Shown here piece after piece: positions 1 through 12,739 of a stretch of 64,000 nt of DNA; positions within the stretch are counted from its first letter, which is position 1, and every line of letters begins with the position of its first letter. A program made the position numbers and the translations under genes. Source of the stretch: Seiridium cupressi (Eukaryota > Ascomycota > Sordariomycetes > Amphisphaeriales > Sporocadaceae); contig JARVKI010000025.1 in NCBI GenBank assembly GCA_036674765.1, positions 404,165-468,164 on the forward strand, read 5' to 3'. The notes below the pieces were generated by a model. It was not told where the DNA came from. It did not search any database and was given only the letters and a program-made list of their open reading frames with translations.

Positions 1-256
1 TTTTTTCTTTGACTTAAGGTTCCCTAGTCTTCGTACATCCACGGCAATGGCTCGTGTCTGTGCCAGAATACCAGTACAAAGACAGTGAAACCGAAAGGCA
101 AGCCATGTATCCTTGTCCATGTCGACAGCCAGGATGTCAATCTCAGGTTGGTATTTGCGCCGGTAATTTACCCTTGCGCCACTGGGAAGTATGTCGTATT
201 CCAGAGTCGTAGCTCGCATGACACAGTCTCGAGCTTCTTGGCAAACCTGCATAATC

Positions 257-554
257 CTAGGTATGCCTATGGAGATTGGCTTGAGCGGATCCTGAATCCA
301 CAAATTGAGCAACGACCAAGACGGATCCACCTTGAAGGTGCAGACGCTTGCCTGATTGAAGTCCTCGTTCCTGGACACTCGTTAGTACCCTTGGCTCAGC
401 TAGCACCAATGCAAACGGTTGAGCTCTATGGTATTCTGCATATGAAGATGGCTTCCTTGCGACGTCGTTTTTCGCTTGGATTTACTTACCAAATCATGAG
501 GCGAATCTCTAGGGGGAGGTGGGGAAATCGGGTGAACGATGTCAAGGTAGACAT
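257..554 (-). pseudogene. 2EXR-domain protein relic
   Basis: The minus strand from the ATG at 552-554 encodes MSTLTSF followed by FPHLPLEIRLMIW, the signature start of the fungal 2EXR (F-box-like, FPxLPxEIRxxIW) domain. Directly after it comes a GTAAGT donor, placed exactly as in the second 2EXR gene at 1.8-2.5 kb. Downstream, one frame reads AEPRVLTSVQERGL, resembling the next part of the domain, and reaches a stop at 257-259. No acceptor gives a normal-length intron and an open frame (the only in-frame choice would give a 34-nt intron), so I read it as a degraded fragment. The function of 2EXR proteins is not established. Identity as 2EXR is good for the first exon only; the 3' extent is uncertain. 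Confidence 0.42.
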
Positions 555-1780
555 GATACCGAAGAGGCGAATGAGGTGCGATGGAGAGATGCAACAGCTG
601 GCGCGAGTTGCTGAGTTGTGTGGGTCGTGAAGAGAACCATCAGCGATCTCAAATTCGGTGGGTGGGATCAATTTTGTCCTCGATGAGCTTGATGGCTGGA
701 AGTTTCACTAAATTGATTCTTCTCGGGTGAATGCTAGCAAGGTCGTTAAAATCTTTATCGTAGCACGCGAACAACCTGTTGAGTCTGAGGTTCTTGCCGT
801 AAAGATATCAGAGGAGGTGGGGTGGTTCTGCCTTGGAGTAAGACCTGTTGCTCCGATCAACTTCGGCAAGCTCACGGAGGTCAGTAGCCGCGGAAGGGCA
901 ACGAAGAAGAATTGACAGAGGAAGGCCACGAAATGAATTAACTGAGAATTGCAGCCATGCCAAACGATGTATTCTAACCAAGATGCCAGCTACCACCATT
1001 TTGTGGGATCCTCTACTAGTGGTTTGAGTGCATGAACCATCTCTTCATGCCATCTGGGTCTTCCGTCGCAAATTGCTTTCCCCCAATCTAGTCCGAAGTG
1101 AAATGGCTCCCCGAGCTTCTGTATCAAGAGTTGCACTTCCCTGTAATCAGCTCCTCTTCTCGTCTTGCGCCCTTGGTCTCAATGAGGCTACAACCTCTCG
1201 CCCGGAGCGGTACCACTCGAGAAACCTCGACTGTTTGTCTAGGATTGTCGTGCGTAGCCCAAGTTGGACGAGGTAAGGATCGCCGTTCAATGCAATGCTC
1301 AAGTCTCATCCAATATAACCTTGTGCAACTTGGGCATATGCTCTAGAATAACGCCCACGAGGTTTTCCCACAGTCTGGGTCGTGCAGCGTCTTCCGGAAT
1401 GATAGCGACTGAAAGGATGAGTGTACGGACCTTTCGAAAAGTAGTTCGATAGTCGCGGCAATCAACACATAACTCTTGATCACATAACTCTAAGTGAGGT
1501 TTGTCGGATGACGCCTTGGAAGCCTCTACTAGGGTTCACAAGGGCAGCGTTAGGGGCCTTATCGAATCGGATGGCGTCAGATGGCATCAGCCTCTATCAC
1601 AGCCTTACGCGACTCCCGGCACACGTCCAATAGAGCAGGCATCTGACGAATATTCTATGTCATTGAGCTGGCGAAACCCATCCACAAACTGATCATTAAA
1701 AGCAATAAACCATATCTGAAAAAAGTACAATCCTCTTGTTCTCTCTGCCACCACCTGATAATTGCCTGGCGACATATCAA
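555..1780. other. Intergenic, no supported gene
   Basis: Only short overlapping open frames occur, on both strands, without recognisable motifs, splice-linked continuations or signal peptides. I see no RNA gene or repeat here. Confidence 0.5.
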
Positions 1781-2530
1781 TCAGAAGGCAATCCAAGGAC
1801 TGATGATGGTCCCTGTCAAATATTTTCTTCCAGAGCTTCTCAACTCACCGGGTTTCGCCCAATGATTGATGACCACACTCAAATCTCCTGTCCGGGGGAT
1901 CTTCCACTCATCGGTTGTTGCCTCGATGGGCTCAAAGCAAACCAGCGTATAGTTGCTGAACCATTTTATGTCCTCGACCTCAAGCAAATACTGTTTGCGA
2001 ACTGACATTTCTCTTGGCCGTCCTACTGGTTGCCACATGACCATGGACAAATTTCCTGGGTGCCACGGAGATGCGGTATATGAACTTGGTACCAAAGAGC
2101 CCGACGTTATAGCATACACATGCCGCCAGTTGTCAAGGTCTTTGAACACCCCGTTGAGGAGTGATGAGTAATGATCTCCGCTGAATCGGATGTAAGGTTA
2201 CAAGAATGCGAATAGCTTTCGTTCCATCCTAACAATTTCAGCACTGCTCGTCGAGACTCATGGCAAGTTTGCAACATCGACCCCTGGGAGTAGACCGTGA
2301 CGTAGAGGCGCAATTCGAAGTCGAGAGTGAAAGGAAAATTGCATGCTTCCGGCTCGACCTGTAAAGCTGCTTCCCTGTCATGCTTGTTAGATATTCATCA
2401 AGCAGATGACTGTATCAAGCACTTACCATATCATGCGTTGGATTTCGAGTGGAAGATCGGGAAACTTGATGAAGCTCGGGGCTTCCTCTATGTCGGCGAT
2501 GGTGATGGCACCGTCGTCGGCGCAAGGACA
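1781..2530 (-). pseudogene. 2EXR-domain protein, frameshifted
   Basis: Exon 1 (ending 2427) encodes KFPDLPLEIQRMIW, followed by a 52-nt intron (2375-2426; GTAAGT to GACAG with a CTAAC branch site). Splicing joins it to EAALQVEPEACNF and then SQGSMLQTCHESRRAVLKLL (exon 2 from 2374), the classic 2EXR layout: MIWEAAL, then the LLQTCxESR helix. About 190 nt into exon 2 (near 2185) the frame breaks. The correct continuation, SGDHYSSLLNGVFKDLDNWR, lies in another frame and runs to a stop at 1781, so a single-base indel separates two otherwise good halves. No initiator Met is visible in the open frame upstream of exon 1, so the 5' end is approximate and a further exon is possible. It may be a true pseudogene or a sequencing indel. 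Confidence 0.62.
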
Positions 2531-3659
2531 AAACTGGTCACAATTTGTTGGTGGCCTATAATTTTGTGTTTTGCTGGAGCTTTGCGAGTGGATCGCAGCT
2601 GTGTCAAAACTTCACAAAAAGGTAGGGGATGCTTTGGCATTCAAATTTTCAAGCTTTGTTGTTTCCCGTTATTTCGCGCTGCTCGGCGAGTTGAAGGTTG
2701 CAGGCCAAGCCACAAGAAATACCATTGACGCGCCTTACGCGCTAGCTCTTGCTTCGGGTCAAATCACTGTTGCACAATACTGCTGCAGTAATTATGCTGT
2801 GTGCTTTTGACCAGTTAACAACCGTGGACTCTATGGCTGACAACATTAACACTCGTTTCGTACTTCCCCCACCATTGTCTCCAGGCTCACTAGGATGAGC
2901 TGGAGCCATTGAATTAAGTGCTTGTTTCCAGAAGAAGAATTTGTCCTAAATCTTTTTTTATCATTCAATTCATGGTGTATGTTCATTTTTCGTAAATAGA
3001 ATAAGGTCAACGGCACAAAAAAGAACTGCACCGCCAAGTGGTTGATCAAGTGTATCAAATTCCTCGCAAACGCCTTGACTACATCATTACCAGGACTTAA
3101 TTGCTGCACTTTCCCTCTAGGCTCTCTCAGCTCGTACTGTATGACATATCCAGTGCTGATGGGCAGCTTCAATTCCGAGCATGCATGAACCAAGTTTCTC
3201 GCCTCTCGATCCTCCTACAGATAACTTATGATGATCCAGGAACTTTCTTTGAGCTTGCCTGGCGTTGTCAGACTCGATCTGTTTCTTTGTTAGTCTGAGA
3301 CTTTTTTTGTCTCAGCTTATGACATCAATGGAACCAATAAGACTATTTCGTTTTATTCCTTTGACAAAATTTTCAGGATTTCGACGGCTAGGCGCCAAAC
3401 ACCATTGTCAAAGGTCGACGGACAATGTCTTTCAGGCTCCGGTTTTCCTTTCCATTCGACACAATGGACTTGGTATTCTTTGAGGCAGATGTCAGGCCGA
3501 GACATGGATAAAAGCCCAGGATGACTGCCCTGCTCATCTCAATTCTCGAAGGAATACAAATCAAGCAATCAACCGACCAAGCAAGAAAGCAGATACCCTG
3601 GTGGTATTTATCAACATCCTCGAAGTAAACAATCGCTACAATCGACCCACTAGAACAAC
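2531..3659. other. Intergenic / LPMO upstream region
   Basis: No gene recognised. A 115-codon minus-strand open frame (2846-3193) has no motif I know. The 3' part is presumably the promoter and leader of the LPMO gene that begins at 3660. Confidence 0.45.
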
Positions 3660-4827
3660 ATGGTCCAAGCAAATACTCAAACCCTCGCCGCGGCTGCTCT
3701 GGCGCTTTTCAGCACTGCCGCCAATGGCCATATGATTATGGCAAAGCCCAAAGCCCTACGGTAACCCAGACAGCTCGCCCCTCACATCTACCAACTACCC
3801 CTGCAAATACAATGGCTCGCCCTCCTTTTACAGTGGTGTAGATGCTACCAAGATGGCCATCGGACAAACCCAGAAGCTGTCCTTCACCGGCTCGGCTGTA
3901 CATGGTGGTGGTTCTTGTCAACTCGCAGTCACCAGCGATGCCGCCCCCACAGCCTCCACCGCATGGCAGGTGATTTTGTCCATCGAGGGCGGCTGTCCTA
4001 GCAAGTCTGGCGGTGCAGCCGATGAGTATGAATTCACCATCCCTACTGGGATCCAGCCTGGCAAGTATGTCTTCGCATGGACTTGGGTGCCTCACATGTC
4101 TGGGGCGCCCGAGTTCTACATGAATTGCGCGCCGATCGAAGTGACTGGTGGCGCGGCAAAGCGGTCCGACAACGACACGGTGCAAATTTCCGAGCTCGTA
4201 ACCCGCGATGCGTTTCCGAACCTGAACGTTATCAACCTCGCAGGCGTCAATGATTGTTCAACAGCCAAAGATCAAGCCAACGACCTCGTCTGGCCCGACC
4301 CAGGTTCCAACTTGAAGAAGCTTGCAGCCTCTCCGAAATATCAGGAGATGGCACAGGGTACCAAGCCGTGTGCTCCCGGTGGTGGCGGTACACCCTCGTC
4401 CGGCTCTTCGGGCTCTGGTGGTTCAAGTGCAGGAGGCTCTGGCAGCGGTAGTAGTGCGGGCGCCGGGTCATCGGCTGCTGCCTCTCCTAGTTCCCCAGCT
4501 GGCAGCGGATTCCAGACGTCGACGAAACCTGCTTCCACTAGTGCAGCTGCAAACCCAACCACATCGGCTGCTCCGGCAAAGACGACGACTGGTAACGCCT
4601 CCGCAACGACAGGGTCGGGCTCATCAGGATCGGCAGGAGGGAAGTCCGGTCAGTGCGCTTCCGAGGGAATATTTTTCTGCGTCTCGGGGAGTCAGTACCA
4701 GCAATGTGCCTCGGGCGCCTGGACGGCTTTGAAGCCTATGCCCGCTGGCACAAAATGCAAGGAAGGTGAAAGTACCTCGCTCTGGGCTCGTGACGAGGTC
4801 CGAGCCCTCCGAGTTCGCCGCAAGTAG
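3660..4827 (+). CDS. AA11-type lytic polysaccharide monooxygenase, 1-nt frameshift
   Basis: Secreted copper enzyme family that oxidatively cleaves chitin. The ATG at 3660 opens a 23-residue signal peptide ending in NG, so the mature protein would start HMIMAKPK, the AA11 N-terminus whose His1 binds copper. Further copper-site elements follow: AVHGGGSCQ (second His) and EFYMNCAP (axial Tyr), plus the AA11 core WQVILSIEGGCP and YVFAWTWVP. A Ser/Gly/Thr/Ala-rich linker (about 4370-4640) leads to a short Cys-containing C-terminal module (QCASEGIFFCVSG... to AGTKCKEG) like the X278 chitin-binding module of AA11 enzymes. Just after the mature N-terminus the frame is broken: the signal-peptide frame stops at 3762-3764, while PYGNPDSSPL and the rest lie in the next frame. 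One extra A in the run at 3750-3752 explains it. Otherwise full length; sequencing error and recent inactivation are both possible. Confidence 0.85.
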
Positions 4828-7800
4828 ATTGGAAAGAATCATAGACAATAACATGTCTATAGTAGTAAATAGGAGTAATATCTAGCTGTCCAAAGTCTAT
4901 ATATGCAATTATCGTATCGATTATCTGAATATTCGTTTTCCATCACTGCTGCTCCGATAAATACAGGTGCGGTTCAGCAAATCTCCATCGAACTAGGCCA
5001 CTGGCCCCCATCGTTTTCTACGCAGCGTCGAAAATGGTTGGATTTCACTCAGGTTCGGGACCAATGATTTCATCGTTAAAAGTCCTGGCGCCGGAGTGCT
5101 CTAAGAAGTCCCTAGTTTAACAGTCGTATGGAACAATGTGTTGCTTGCTGTTCCCCCTCATGTAACATATGATGATTAAGTCGTAAAATCCGCTTCCAAG
5201 ACCATTCAGGATTTCCTCGATGCTTAGCTTCAAGCTCAGGCATATATGTAATGAGTCGAGTGTTCCGGACTTCCTCGGCAGTCGAATTATGGAAGTTGGA
5301 AGTGGATGATTACCAGCAAAACAGAGCAACGGGCGATCAGCTTTGTGGACTTGTCCAACACTCAATGGCCGGAAAACTCGGCCGCGTGAGGTATTATCTA
5401 GATACGATTCCAACCGCAAATCTCTAACACAATTTTGCATATGTTAACATAGGAACGAGCCGCTAAGATTCCATCGTGTTGCAGCGTCCCAGCCTACCCA
5501 GCGCCAGCTCGCGAATATGCTGCGACGCTATGGAGACCGTCCAATTAAGCTTCCTAGACTATGGTGTCTCCAACATGATGCTGCAACTATAAATGAATGT
5601 GTATCATTGGACTGGAGATTATCAGTCATATCATAGAACGGTGGGCCCTGCACGACGTTGACTCGGTGCCAGAGATGTAAGCTGGATTCGTTGGCGCATT
5701 GCCGTTGATTGATTTACGCTAGACCAATCATATACAGCCCTCAGGGATGATAAACGTTGGTTTGTGCGCTACTCTAAAGTAAGCTAATAAGTATATTTCC
5801 ATATAAATTAATAAGAAATCTGCATACTAGCCTAACTTAGGTTCCTAGCTTGCGTCCAGTCTTTCGCTTGTGGTTCAACCAAGAGATAGCTAAGGTGCCA
5901 TCATGGGTTGTGAATAGTATGCGTAACCGCTGAATGGCCAGCTAGCTTTTCCTATGACTCTAACTCGCAAACCCACCGCCAGGCCGACCGGTTGAAGATC
6001 CCTTTCTACCCCTTCCATGTTCGGTTACAAAGTTTCTATACTTTGTTACTGTCGTGTTGGCACTTGTCTCGGGAACCCGGTGTATTGGGTTGGTAACAAT
6101 GGACTCCGGTTTCCCCATGGCCGCGTAAATACGGCCGTTGCGCTATACCAAACACCATCTGAGAAATTCAAGTCCAGTAAGACCCATCAATTAGATCTGT
6201 CGAACAGGTTGAAGGACGAAGCTCCGTGTTGGCCAGCCTCAGTTTGTACTTGGCATCGCTGGGCTAGGGACAGTACCACTTTCCGTCGCGTTTCTGGGGT
6301 TCTAGCTGAGCCCCAATCGACGGGGCTGCGTCTTATGTGGCCGGAGCGATGAAGCACTGCGAGCCTGCCTGGTCATTTGGATCACCATTTCCTTGCTGAG
6401 TAGTATCGCGGACAATGGAATCCACGAGGAACCAAGGCTGCACGCCCCCTTTATGAGCGTCACGGAGTCGTTGCTTGCTTTATTGTGATAGATTTTGAGC
6501 TGAACCACCCTTCGAACGCCACGTATCGGCATTACCTCTATTGGTTTGGGCGAAGTACACCGGGGTCTGCATGCATATGCAAGCTGTGGACTAACCTTTG
6601 TAATTTGATTTCGACTGTAAGGCTGAGGAGTGCAGGGAGTGTTGAACGATTTACCCTGGAACAGTGAGCCTTACTTCTACCTGATCCGGACAGATCAATA
6701 TCGATTCGTCTCTGAGACTAGCCATCGGTCCCGATATTAAAGGTCACTGAATGGAATTTGATCCTGATTCCCTCGAATCATGAAACGAGGAAAGACTAAA
6801 AGGGTTCAGTCACATCGTAGTATATCAAATTAGTTTAACAGCTATGTAATAGGAGGCCTGTCTTAGCGAAGCAATTAAAAAGGTCTTGCAGGATCGGTGC
6901 CACAAATGTCAATGAGAGTCATTTATTTCATCGAGTATAAACCGCGTTCCTCTTTATACTCCCCCGTTTCCAAAAGTTGCACCTATACACTAGACCGCCA
7001 TTGCCCGGCGTTCCCAAGTGAAATTCAGTGGGTTAGAAGTTCATCATATTTCTAAGCAAGCTCACGGGAAAGGGGAGCTAATTAACGAAAGTGCGTTTAG
7101 CTTCGTCGGGTCGTCATCTATGCCTCACTACGCCCTTGGACTCTAGAGGAAAACCACCATGGGTACTTGGGGAGGTATTGCATGTTTCGCCTCACCCAAG
7201 GGTTGACATCAGGATAGATTCGATGTCGCAACGACAATTGATAACCGACTCAAAAGTAAAGTTGGACCAAATTTAATTGGGTGATGCGTCGACGGGCATG
7301 TAGTTCGCCAAATGATCACGCCAGAATTACCAAACCTTCTGTGCATAAGCAATTATCGCCTAATTTGATTGGTTTATTCTTGTGAGCAAAAGCATCCGTA
7401 GAAGTAATGCCGCTGCATAGAAAGTATTATATCTATAACGGCATTTCGAGTAAGCCGAGCACTTACTTTAGGTTCTTGAGTAGATATGAAATTGTTTATT
7501 TCCCCTACCGGATTATATTGTGTTTATTTCTTAATCGTTATTAGTATCTGGATGATGTCTTTAATGCAGATTAACCAAACTGCACAGCAATAATTCAACT
7601 CCAGTGAGATACTGCACAAGCTAGCAGGGGTCACAAGTGTTATCAGTCTTTTCAGCACCGCTTACGCTACCATTTCACGTGACTTAGAGCCGGGCGTTGG
7701 AGTTTTAAATCTTCCGTGCTGCGAGACCGGCTGAAAGTGCCCCTTTGCACTGCAATTTTAGCCAACGTGAAGGGTATCAAATCTCTCCTTAAGCTGGAGC

Positions 7801-10800
7801 CTATTGGTTAGTTCGTCCCCACTTCACTCTTTGAGGTAGGAAAAGGTCACATAGCGCCCGGATAAAATTAGCATAAATATTAATTTCTAGTTTTGAGGTA
7901 TCAGTACTTACAACTAGTTATCAATCTGCTTGAAGAGACAACATGGCCTGCGATCGTTATTTTTCAGCCATCAGGCAGAAGAATAAGGAACAACTGTCCA
8001 TTGTGGCCGACTGTTGCGTGCCGTGCTGAAGTGCATCGGAATCCTTACGAAGGGTTTATAATATCCCGATCTCCCGCTTGTCACGATTTAAAACAATTTG
8101 GTGACTAGCATTCACATTAAGTATGTCGGAATTTAAATACAATTTGCTTTAGATTAATCTTAAAGGTAGTAATCTCGCAATTTGGACTGTCGCAGTACTG
8201 TGTCAAAATCTCCGTTTATACGAGCAATCGTCCGTTGCCAAGGCTAGGAGCAGAATTATGGATTAGATTATGGGTAATCTGGCTTGATTACCAACTTCAG
8301 GTCCCAGCTCGGCGCTATGCTCGCTATTCTCCACTAATAGACTTGTATGACGGCGCTCCTTGGGCCTAGATGCGACTGTGCCTTACCCATGGGTGGATGC
8401 TGAACAGCTTTAGACTATGTCGCACTTGGCCGCTTGGACAGTCACAACTGTGGCTCATCGCATGCATATGTCTCACAGTCGGGAGCTAATGCACTTGACT
8501 CACTCATTATGGTATTATTCTCAGGTAAGACATCATCAGAAAACTGTGCTTGCCCTTCGTGACTTATGTCGTGAAATTTTGTCTACAAGCCTAGGAATGA
8601 GCTCTACTAGGCAAATATTGAAGATATACACAATCCGAGCTTACTCACTGACATTGTCTTATCAACCTTACGCGTGTCAGTCTAATTGCAGAACGAAAAT
8701 GGATAATATTCTCGTTGAGCTAAAAACCCGACTGCTTTCAACACCTTTTGCGCTTTTCTCACCTTGTAATAGCTTATTGCATATACGAAGTTGGTCAGAT
8801 TTTTAAAAATAGCCAGGGCAACAAACGATCTAAGGCGTACACCTCCGTGGCTCAGACGCGCGAGACCCATTACGCCTAACCCAGCAACGTCACCGTTCAA
8901 GATACGATCAGGGGTATTAGATCCGAATCCTTCCAGATGACAGTCTACTTAGAACTATATGCAGTGTTCCTGCTGACAAACCGCAGACGGGAGCCGTGTA
9001 GGGGTTTTGACCATTCTATTGGCCCCAAATCAACCAACCTAGCCGCATGGAGGGGCTATAACGTTACAGCGTTCTCTATAGCTATACAAACCAACGCACA
9101 TACTAGGCACAAATGAGGCTGGTAAGATGGGGCTTTTCCATTTGATTGATAAGATTCAAGCATCAGGTTTAAAGCTCCTATTTCAACAGTCAACTTTTCT
9201 TACAGCGGCAAAGAACAACCGGGATCCAAAACCGCAGGAAACGGTTGAAGAGGAACCAGCGGTTCGGGATCAGGACTGCGCCACGCAGCCTTGTGGATAC
9301 CTCGCAGATAGTCAACATCCATTTACTTTTTCCACTTGGAAATTCATTTGTGACGTCCGCCAAGGGAAAATTCCGAGACAGGGCTTGCACAGGTCGACAA
9401 TATCTACCTAGTCAGCTTGTGTGTGGCTGATATATTTGGTAAGTAATGACGTCTAAACGCTGAATTCATGGGTCTGCATCGGCCAACATCCGGCTTACAT
9501 ATAACTTCGGTATGAAGCAGTATTATGTTTTTATGAATGCAGCGGTTGCAAACTTGATCTGACTACCACTGCTGAGAGCATGGCAATTGATAGCCTTGTA
9601 CTCAATGAGCTTAGAGGAAAGTATATAATATTTTTATGCAGACATATTGAGTCAAAGTGGGTATACTTTGGTTTGAATGCATCGTTCATACGGGTCATTC
9701 GTATAACGCTATAATGATTAGTTATTATTGCTGGTGGATCTTCTGGAGCAAGAGATACTGTGACCTTGCTCGATGACTGATTGCATGAAAGGAAAGTGCG
9801 ACAATAAATATGTAGAGAGAACTCTTATATTTACAAGGAATTCAAAATTAAAGGACAATTCGTTATTAGTTGATTTTTCTCAACATAAAACAAATACTTG
9901 AAATATAAAGTCGACATGATTTATACCCATACCTTATCTCTTGCAATCAACCTCACCCTAAGCTTTCTGATTTCTGCGAGAACAGCATCCATCTGCCATT
10001 TCACCTCAGGACGCTGAGTGCCTGAATCTTGAATGCCGGTGACTTGTACAGCATTTTATTTCCTGTGGACAACCGTCCCTTTTAGGAGGTTTAGGGCTTA
10101 CTAGAAGGCTCCGGTAGATGTGTGCTGGATAGGGATGAAGCTGTATCGTGCCGTTCTTATCAAACAGGGATCCATGGCCGGAATGGATGATAAGCTACCT
10201 AACATAGCGGGTACGATTTCCGGCGGATTTGACTACTTCCTCACCACTAACCGTTTCCGCCTTCCCACCGTCATAACGGACCAATGGCGATGCACCTATT
10301 CAGTGGACTACCCTTAGACCATGCATCCTTCGCGCGCCTCCTTCGCGTCCACGGTTGCAAGGTAATTAGAAGCCTCCCAACCAGGTACTAATGGGGTCCA
10401 AGCGGAAGATTCGACACTTCTCTTAGGCTACGGAATTCTGTAAACGCATAACTCAGGCAAATAAGTAATGAATGTACTTTTAAAATTATGGGATTACCCA
10501 ACACAAATCAATTGCTCTTAGTCCCCAGTTTGGGATTTCTATGAGTTTTATTCACTTTTATAATAAAGATTCGTTGGCATTCTCGATGAATTAATGTGGG
10601 ACAGTTGCAGCTCCTGGTACCTATGACATTAGCAGGGGTGTACTTTTAATGGGGAGAATAAATGTACCTGGTTTGTGCTACGCCTTTTTCACCTGACAGG
10701 GACCCTTTAATCGGCCTGGTACCGTAGTACAAATATCGACTTTTTGCCAAATTGCGTCGCACCAGTCATTCACATCTTCGCGGTGTTACTACCTTCTCGA

Positions 10801-10866
10801 ACACGGCTTTCGGACACAACGAGTCAGGACTGTTATTGCCATCGCAGATCTACTTGGGGAAGCAAG
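4828..10866. other. Long gene-poor region
   Basis: Six kilobases with no frame longer than 129 codons and none with a recognisable motif, splice-linked partner or signal peptide. Several stretches (for example 5750-5830, 7380-7560 and 9830-9920) are visibly AT-rich. I found no terminal inverted repeats, no transposase or reverse-transcriptase motif and no tRNA. It may hold old, mutated repeats, but nothing in it can be named. Confidence 0.5.
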
Positions 10867-12739
10867 ATGACTTGGTATGGCGGCATTAGCAGTGCGTCAC
10901 CCTGGCACCTAGCACTTGCGACTCTGATTGCAGTCTGCTACGGCTATGGTGTCGTAATCTACCGTCTATACTTTAGCCCCCTCGCGCGGTTTCCTGGGCC
11001 CAAATTGGCTGCTATCACCACTTTATACGCTGCATATCACGACGTGGTCCGAGGAGGGCAGTATGTCTGGGTCATTGAGGAGATGCACCGCAAATATGGT
11101 GAGTGGCGGCTGCAATTGCCTCCGTGAATAGCGTTAAACCCCCTTTACTAGGCCCGGTGGTCAGGGTCAGGCCCGACGCATTGCACGTCAATGACCCGAA
11201 CTTCATTGAGAAGCTCTACCCCCAGTCCCAAAAGCACCGTCGCGAAAGATACAAAACCATGTTGCAAACCATACAAGCCGATGGCTCCGTCATTGCGACT
11301 CGGGATCATGATTTGCATCGGAAGCGCCGCGCTGTACTGAATCCATACTTCTCTCAGGCGAACGTGCGCCGACTAGAACCCATCATCAATGACACCTTGA
11401 CCAATCTGTTACGTCGCATGGATGGCTGGGCTCAAAGTGGTGAAGTTGTACATATGAACGCCCCTTTCCGTGCAGCTACCAAGGATATCATTCAGGTCAG
11501 TTTGGAAATGGCGCAACGTGCCACTCTATCATGTGCATTTGGCAGATTATGTACAAACGGCTACCGAATGCAGCAAGTCACTAACCTGTGACGTCTTTGA
11601 TAGTCTTACGCTCTCGGTGATGGAAAAAGTTTCCTCAATATGGAAGACTGCAATGCCGCCTTCTTCGATGTCATAGCGCCCAACAGGGTAGCTCATATTG
11701 GAACCTATTGTTATTGGTTCGCTGTCTTGTTGGCAAATCTACCACCTGCTCTCATGACAGCACTGATTCCTAAAATCGGCGTTTTTGCAACATACATGCA
11801 GGTATGTCTACCTCGATGTCTTTCAAGAGAGCGTGTAGAAACTAAAGATATTTGTAGAGCCTCACAATACAGATCGAAGAAATCACGCGCTCAAAGGATT
11901 TGCCAGAGGGTAGAACAATATTTCACGAAATTCATCGGAGTAATATTCCTGAGTCCGAGAAGGCGCCAAAGAGACTAGCGGATGAAGCCATGGTCTTGCT
12001 GATCGCTGGCAGCGAAACGACGGCATCGACGCTTGCCGCGATCATGTATCACCTGCTGGCTGATCGAAACATGCTGGCAAGGCTGAAGAGCGAACTTGAA
12101 TCAGTTATGCCGGACCCCGACGAACTTCCTGTTGCGTCGAAACTGGACGCATTGCCTTTCCTCAATGCTCTCATACAGGAGGCGATCCGCCTTTACCCTG
12201 GTGCAACTCATCGACAAGATCGAGTTGCCCCTGACGAAGACCTGTCCATAGAGGCCACGGATGGCACAACATTCGTAATCCCGGCCGGAACTGCGTTTGG
12301 AATGACAGCACCTCTCATTAATCGCCACCCAGATTTGTATGAGAACCCGACTGAGTTTCGTCCTGATCGCTATCTTGACAACCCTGGGCTAGTGAAGTAT
12401 CAGTTCAGCTTTTCAAAGGGTACCCGTCAATGCGTCGGGATAAACCTGGCATGTCAAGAACTCCAGTCACTGACTGCCGGTATATTTCGGCGGTACGAGG
12501 TCTACGACCCGGCAAGGGAACAGCAGATCGGTCCGACTTTAGAATTGTTTGAGACGAAGAATGAAGATGTAGCCATGTACGCGGATTATATCACCATATC
12601 CTCATATCCTGGCAGTCAAGGCTTGAGGGTGAGGATTCGAAACTACATCAAGACTTACATATCTCGAGATGATTCTGGGATTTTGAACAAATACCTTGCA
12701 AGAGCTGCGTTGAATGAGCATCTGTTGTATAGAACCTAG
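10867..12739 (+). CDS. Cytochrome P450 monooxygenase
   Basis: Haem-thiolate monooxygenase, membrane-anchored in the ER. Four exons: 10867-11098, 11152-11495, 11604-11801 and 11858-12739 (an in-frame alternative acceptor lies at 11872). Introns are 53, 108 and 56 nt and all joins keep frame, giving about 550 residues, normal for a fungal P450. The N-terminus has one membrane anchor ([20 protein letters not shown]), then the hinge [11 protein letters not shown]. Other landmarks are [16 protein letters not shown] (helix C region), the I-helix AGSETTAST, the ExxR motif [12 protein letters not shown] (PERF region) and the haem loop [10 protein letters not shown] with the Cys ligand. Its closest look is to fungal trichodiene-oxygenase-like and benzoate-hydroxylase-like CYPs; the substrate cannot be told. 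No biosynthetic partner enzyme adjoins it, so it is an orphan P450 with an intact frame. Confidence 0.92.

Noticed and set aside
85..630. 181-codon plus-strand frame as a gene
   Set aside because: It is antisense to the 2EXR motif on the other strand and has no motif, whereas the minus strand shows a recognisable domain and splice donor.
3736..4185. 149-codon minus frame over the LPMO
   Set aside because: Antisense shadow of GC-rich coding sequence; the plus strand has clear AA11 motifs.
4828..10866. Transposon in the gene-poor AT-rich region
   Set aside because: No terminal repeats, target-site duplication, transposase, integrase or reverse-transcriptase motif could be recognised by eye.
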